From contig NZ_JAQMHX010000008.1 of NCBI RefSeq assembly GCF_028331445.1, positions 62,001 through 126,000 on the forward strand: a stretch of 64,000 nt of DNA, read 5' to 3'. Under the pieces are notes generated by a model. The model was not told where the DNA came from. It did not search any database and was given only the letters and a program-made list of their open reading frames with translations. This DNA comes from Candidatus Phyllobacterium onerii. Lineage in GTDB: Bacteria > Pseudomonadota > Alphaproteobacteria > Rhizobiales > Rhizobiaceae. The position numbers were made by a program, and so were the translations under genes. Numbering within the stretch: position 1 is the first letter of the stretch; each line of letters opens with the position of its first letter. This document shows, piece by piece, positions 63,047 through 64,000 of this stretch.

Positions 63047-64000
63047 GTGAATTTATCTTCCGACATCACGGCACGGGCCATACGTTTTATCGAACGCACG
63101 ACCTATGAGGACCTGCCGGAAGAAGCGCTTGTCGTTGGCCGCCGCTGCATGGTTGACACCGTCGGCCTCTATCTCGCAGGCAGTCGCGAAGCGTCGGTGC
63201 GCATCCTTATCGAAGACGCCCTTGCTCAGGGAGGTCGCGAGGATGCGCCTTTGCCGGGCAACGGATCGGCGAAAGTTCCCGCATCACTCGCCGCTCGCGT
63301 TTGGGGGACTGCCGGGCATGCTCACGATTGGGACGATACGCAAGTCTCCCATGACCCGGCCCATATCTATGGTCTGTTGACCCACCCCTCCGTTCCACCC
63401 CTTACTGCCGCACTGATCATTGCCAGTGAAAAAGGCAATGTGGATGGTCGCGATCTCATGCTCGCCTTCCAGCTCGGGTTTGAAGTCGAGTGCAAGATTG
63501 CCGAGTGGATGAAGCCGCGTCACTATCGCCGCGGACATCATACGAGCGGTACGGTTGGCACCTTTGGCGCGGCAGTTGCCGCTGCCAAGCTTCTGGGATT
63601 GACGGGAGACAAGCTCGCTCATGCACTCGGATTGGCGGCAAGTTTTGCTGCTGGCATTCGGGTGAATTTCGGTACCATGACCAAGCCGCTTCATGTCGGA
63701 CGTGCGTGCGAAAACGGTGTCACTGCAGCACGTCTCGCCGCAGCTGGTTTCGAAGCGGATCCGTCCGCACTCGACGGCCCCTGGGGCTTCTTTTCGGTCA
63801 TGGGCGAGGGCTTCGACGAGGGAAAGACCGCTGCGGGCTTCGGCGCTCCTTTGACCATTATCGAGCCAGGTGTCAGCATCAAGCCATACCCATCGGGTAT
63901 TCTCACCCACCAATCCATGGACGCGATGCTGAAGCTGGTCCTGGATCACGATCTGAAACCTCAAGAGGTCGAACGCATCCGCTTCTTTGCCGGCAAAAAT
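63047..64000 (+). CDS. MmgE/PrpD-family protein (3' end outside window)
   Basis: 318 codons are visible, open to the last base. GTG start with AGGAG upstream. The family (2-methylcitrate dehydratase, immune-responsive gene 1, iminodisuccinate epimerase) is recognised by HAHDWDDTQ near codon 100, RRGHHTSGTVGTFGAAVAA, the GLTGDKLAHALGLAAS segment and KPLHVGRACENGVTAA. Dehydration or epimerisation of a branched dicarboxylic or amino-dicarboxylic compound is typical. No other methylcitrate-cycle gene is seen, so propionate breakdown is not implied; linkage to the amine-oxidase island is more likely. Confidence 0.88.
   Translation, partial: MNLSSDITARAIRFIERTTYEDLPEEALVVGRRCMVDTVGLYLAGSREASVRILIEDALAQGGREDAPLPGNGSAKVPASLAARVWGTAGHAHDWDDTQVSHDPAHIYGLLTHPSVPPLTAALIIASEKGNVDGRDLMLAFQLGFEVECKIAEWMKPRHYRRGHHTSGTVGTFGAAVAAAKLLGLTGDKLAHALGLAASFAAGIRVNFGTMTKPLHVGRACENGVTAARLAAAGFEADPSALDGPWGFFSVMGEGFDEGKTAAGFGAPLTIIEPGVSIKPYPSGILTHQSMDAMLKLVLDHDLKPQEVERIRFFAGKN

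Overview
The window reads as a chromosomal or megaplasmid segment of a rhizobial alphaproteobacterium (Hyphomicrobiales, probably Brucellaceae or Phyllobacteriaceae). The pointers are an Omp2b-type porin (complement 1159-2274) with the family's Cys-Asp-Ala-Tyr-Gly N-terminus, many solute-binding-protein ABC transporters, FixJ-type regulators and even GC-rich codon use. The species is inference. There are no rRNA or tRNA genes, no CRISPR array, no intact IS element and no phage genes; the window is mostly uptake and catabolism.

Bases 2-16130 form the most distinctive block. After a cut MocR-like aminotransferase domain and the porin comes a catabolic cluster: a GcvT-like C1 transferase, two CrtI/PYROXD2-like flavoproteins, a BetI-like TetR regulator, a PotD-like binding protein with PotA/B/C-like transporter genes, a flavin amine oxidase, a class III aminotransferase and a Rieske oxygenase alpha subunit. 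Three promoter regions in the block carry the same palindrome, TTGAA-N6-TTCAA (7125, 13354, 16148), which would place the cluster under one regulator. The enzyme set suggests import, N-demethylation or oxidation and transamination of a methylated or polyamine-like nitrogen compound. The substrate is unknown. Bases 16247-17695 are a gene graveyard: a frameshifted alpha-hydroxy-acid oxidase joined tail to tail with a truncated, frameshifted amino-acid ABC ATPase.

Bases 17807-28800 hold a secreted protein, a Coq7-like di-iron protein, an SDR, a Tat-exported chloroperoxidase-type hydrolase, an MFS carrier, an overlapping four-gene two-component operon (PAS3 histidine kinase and three response regulators), a small 82-aa protein divergent from a TetR gene with two operators, and a dienelactone hydrolase.

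Bases 28849-40726 contain an Frc-like sugar ABC transporter with an epimerase, DedA, a LysR/SDR divergent pair, an Lrp-linked polar amino-acid ABC operon, a PPi-type phosphofructokinase and a cold-shock gene. Bases 40876-53208 contain a coiled-coil protein, an ABC exporter, an LMW-phosphatase homologue lacking its catalytic Cys, an orphan HigA-like protein, two tandem DUF1254 proteins, a MarR-GNAT fusion with a palindromic operator, a KstD-like flavoprotein and a PAS-GGDEF-EAL protein.

Bases 53482-64000 form a second catabolic island: a fused DppD/DppF ATPase, a MarR regulator, an SDR, a DadA-like oxidase, a peptide-type binding protein with two permeases, a PuuB-like oxidase, and an MmgE/PrpD gene that runs off the window and is preceded by a 13-bp inverted repeat resembling GntR operators.
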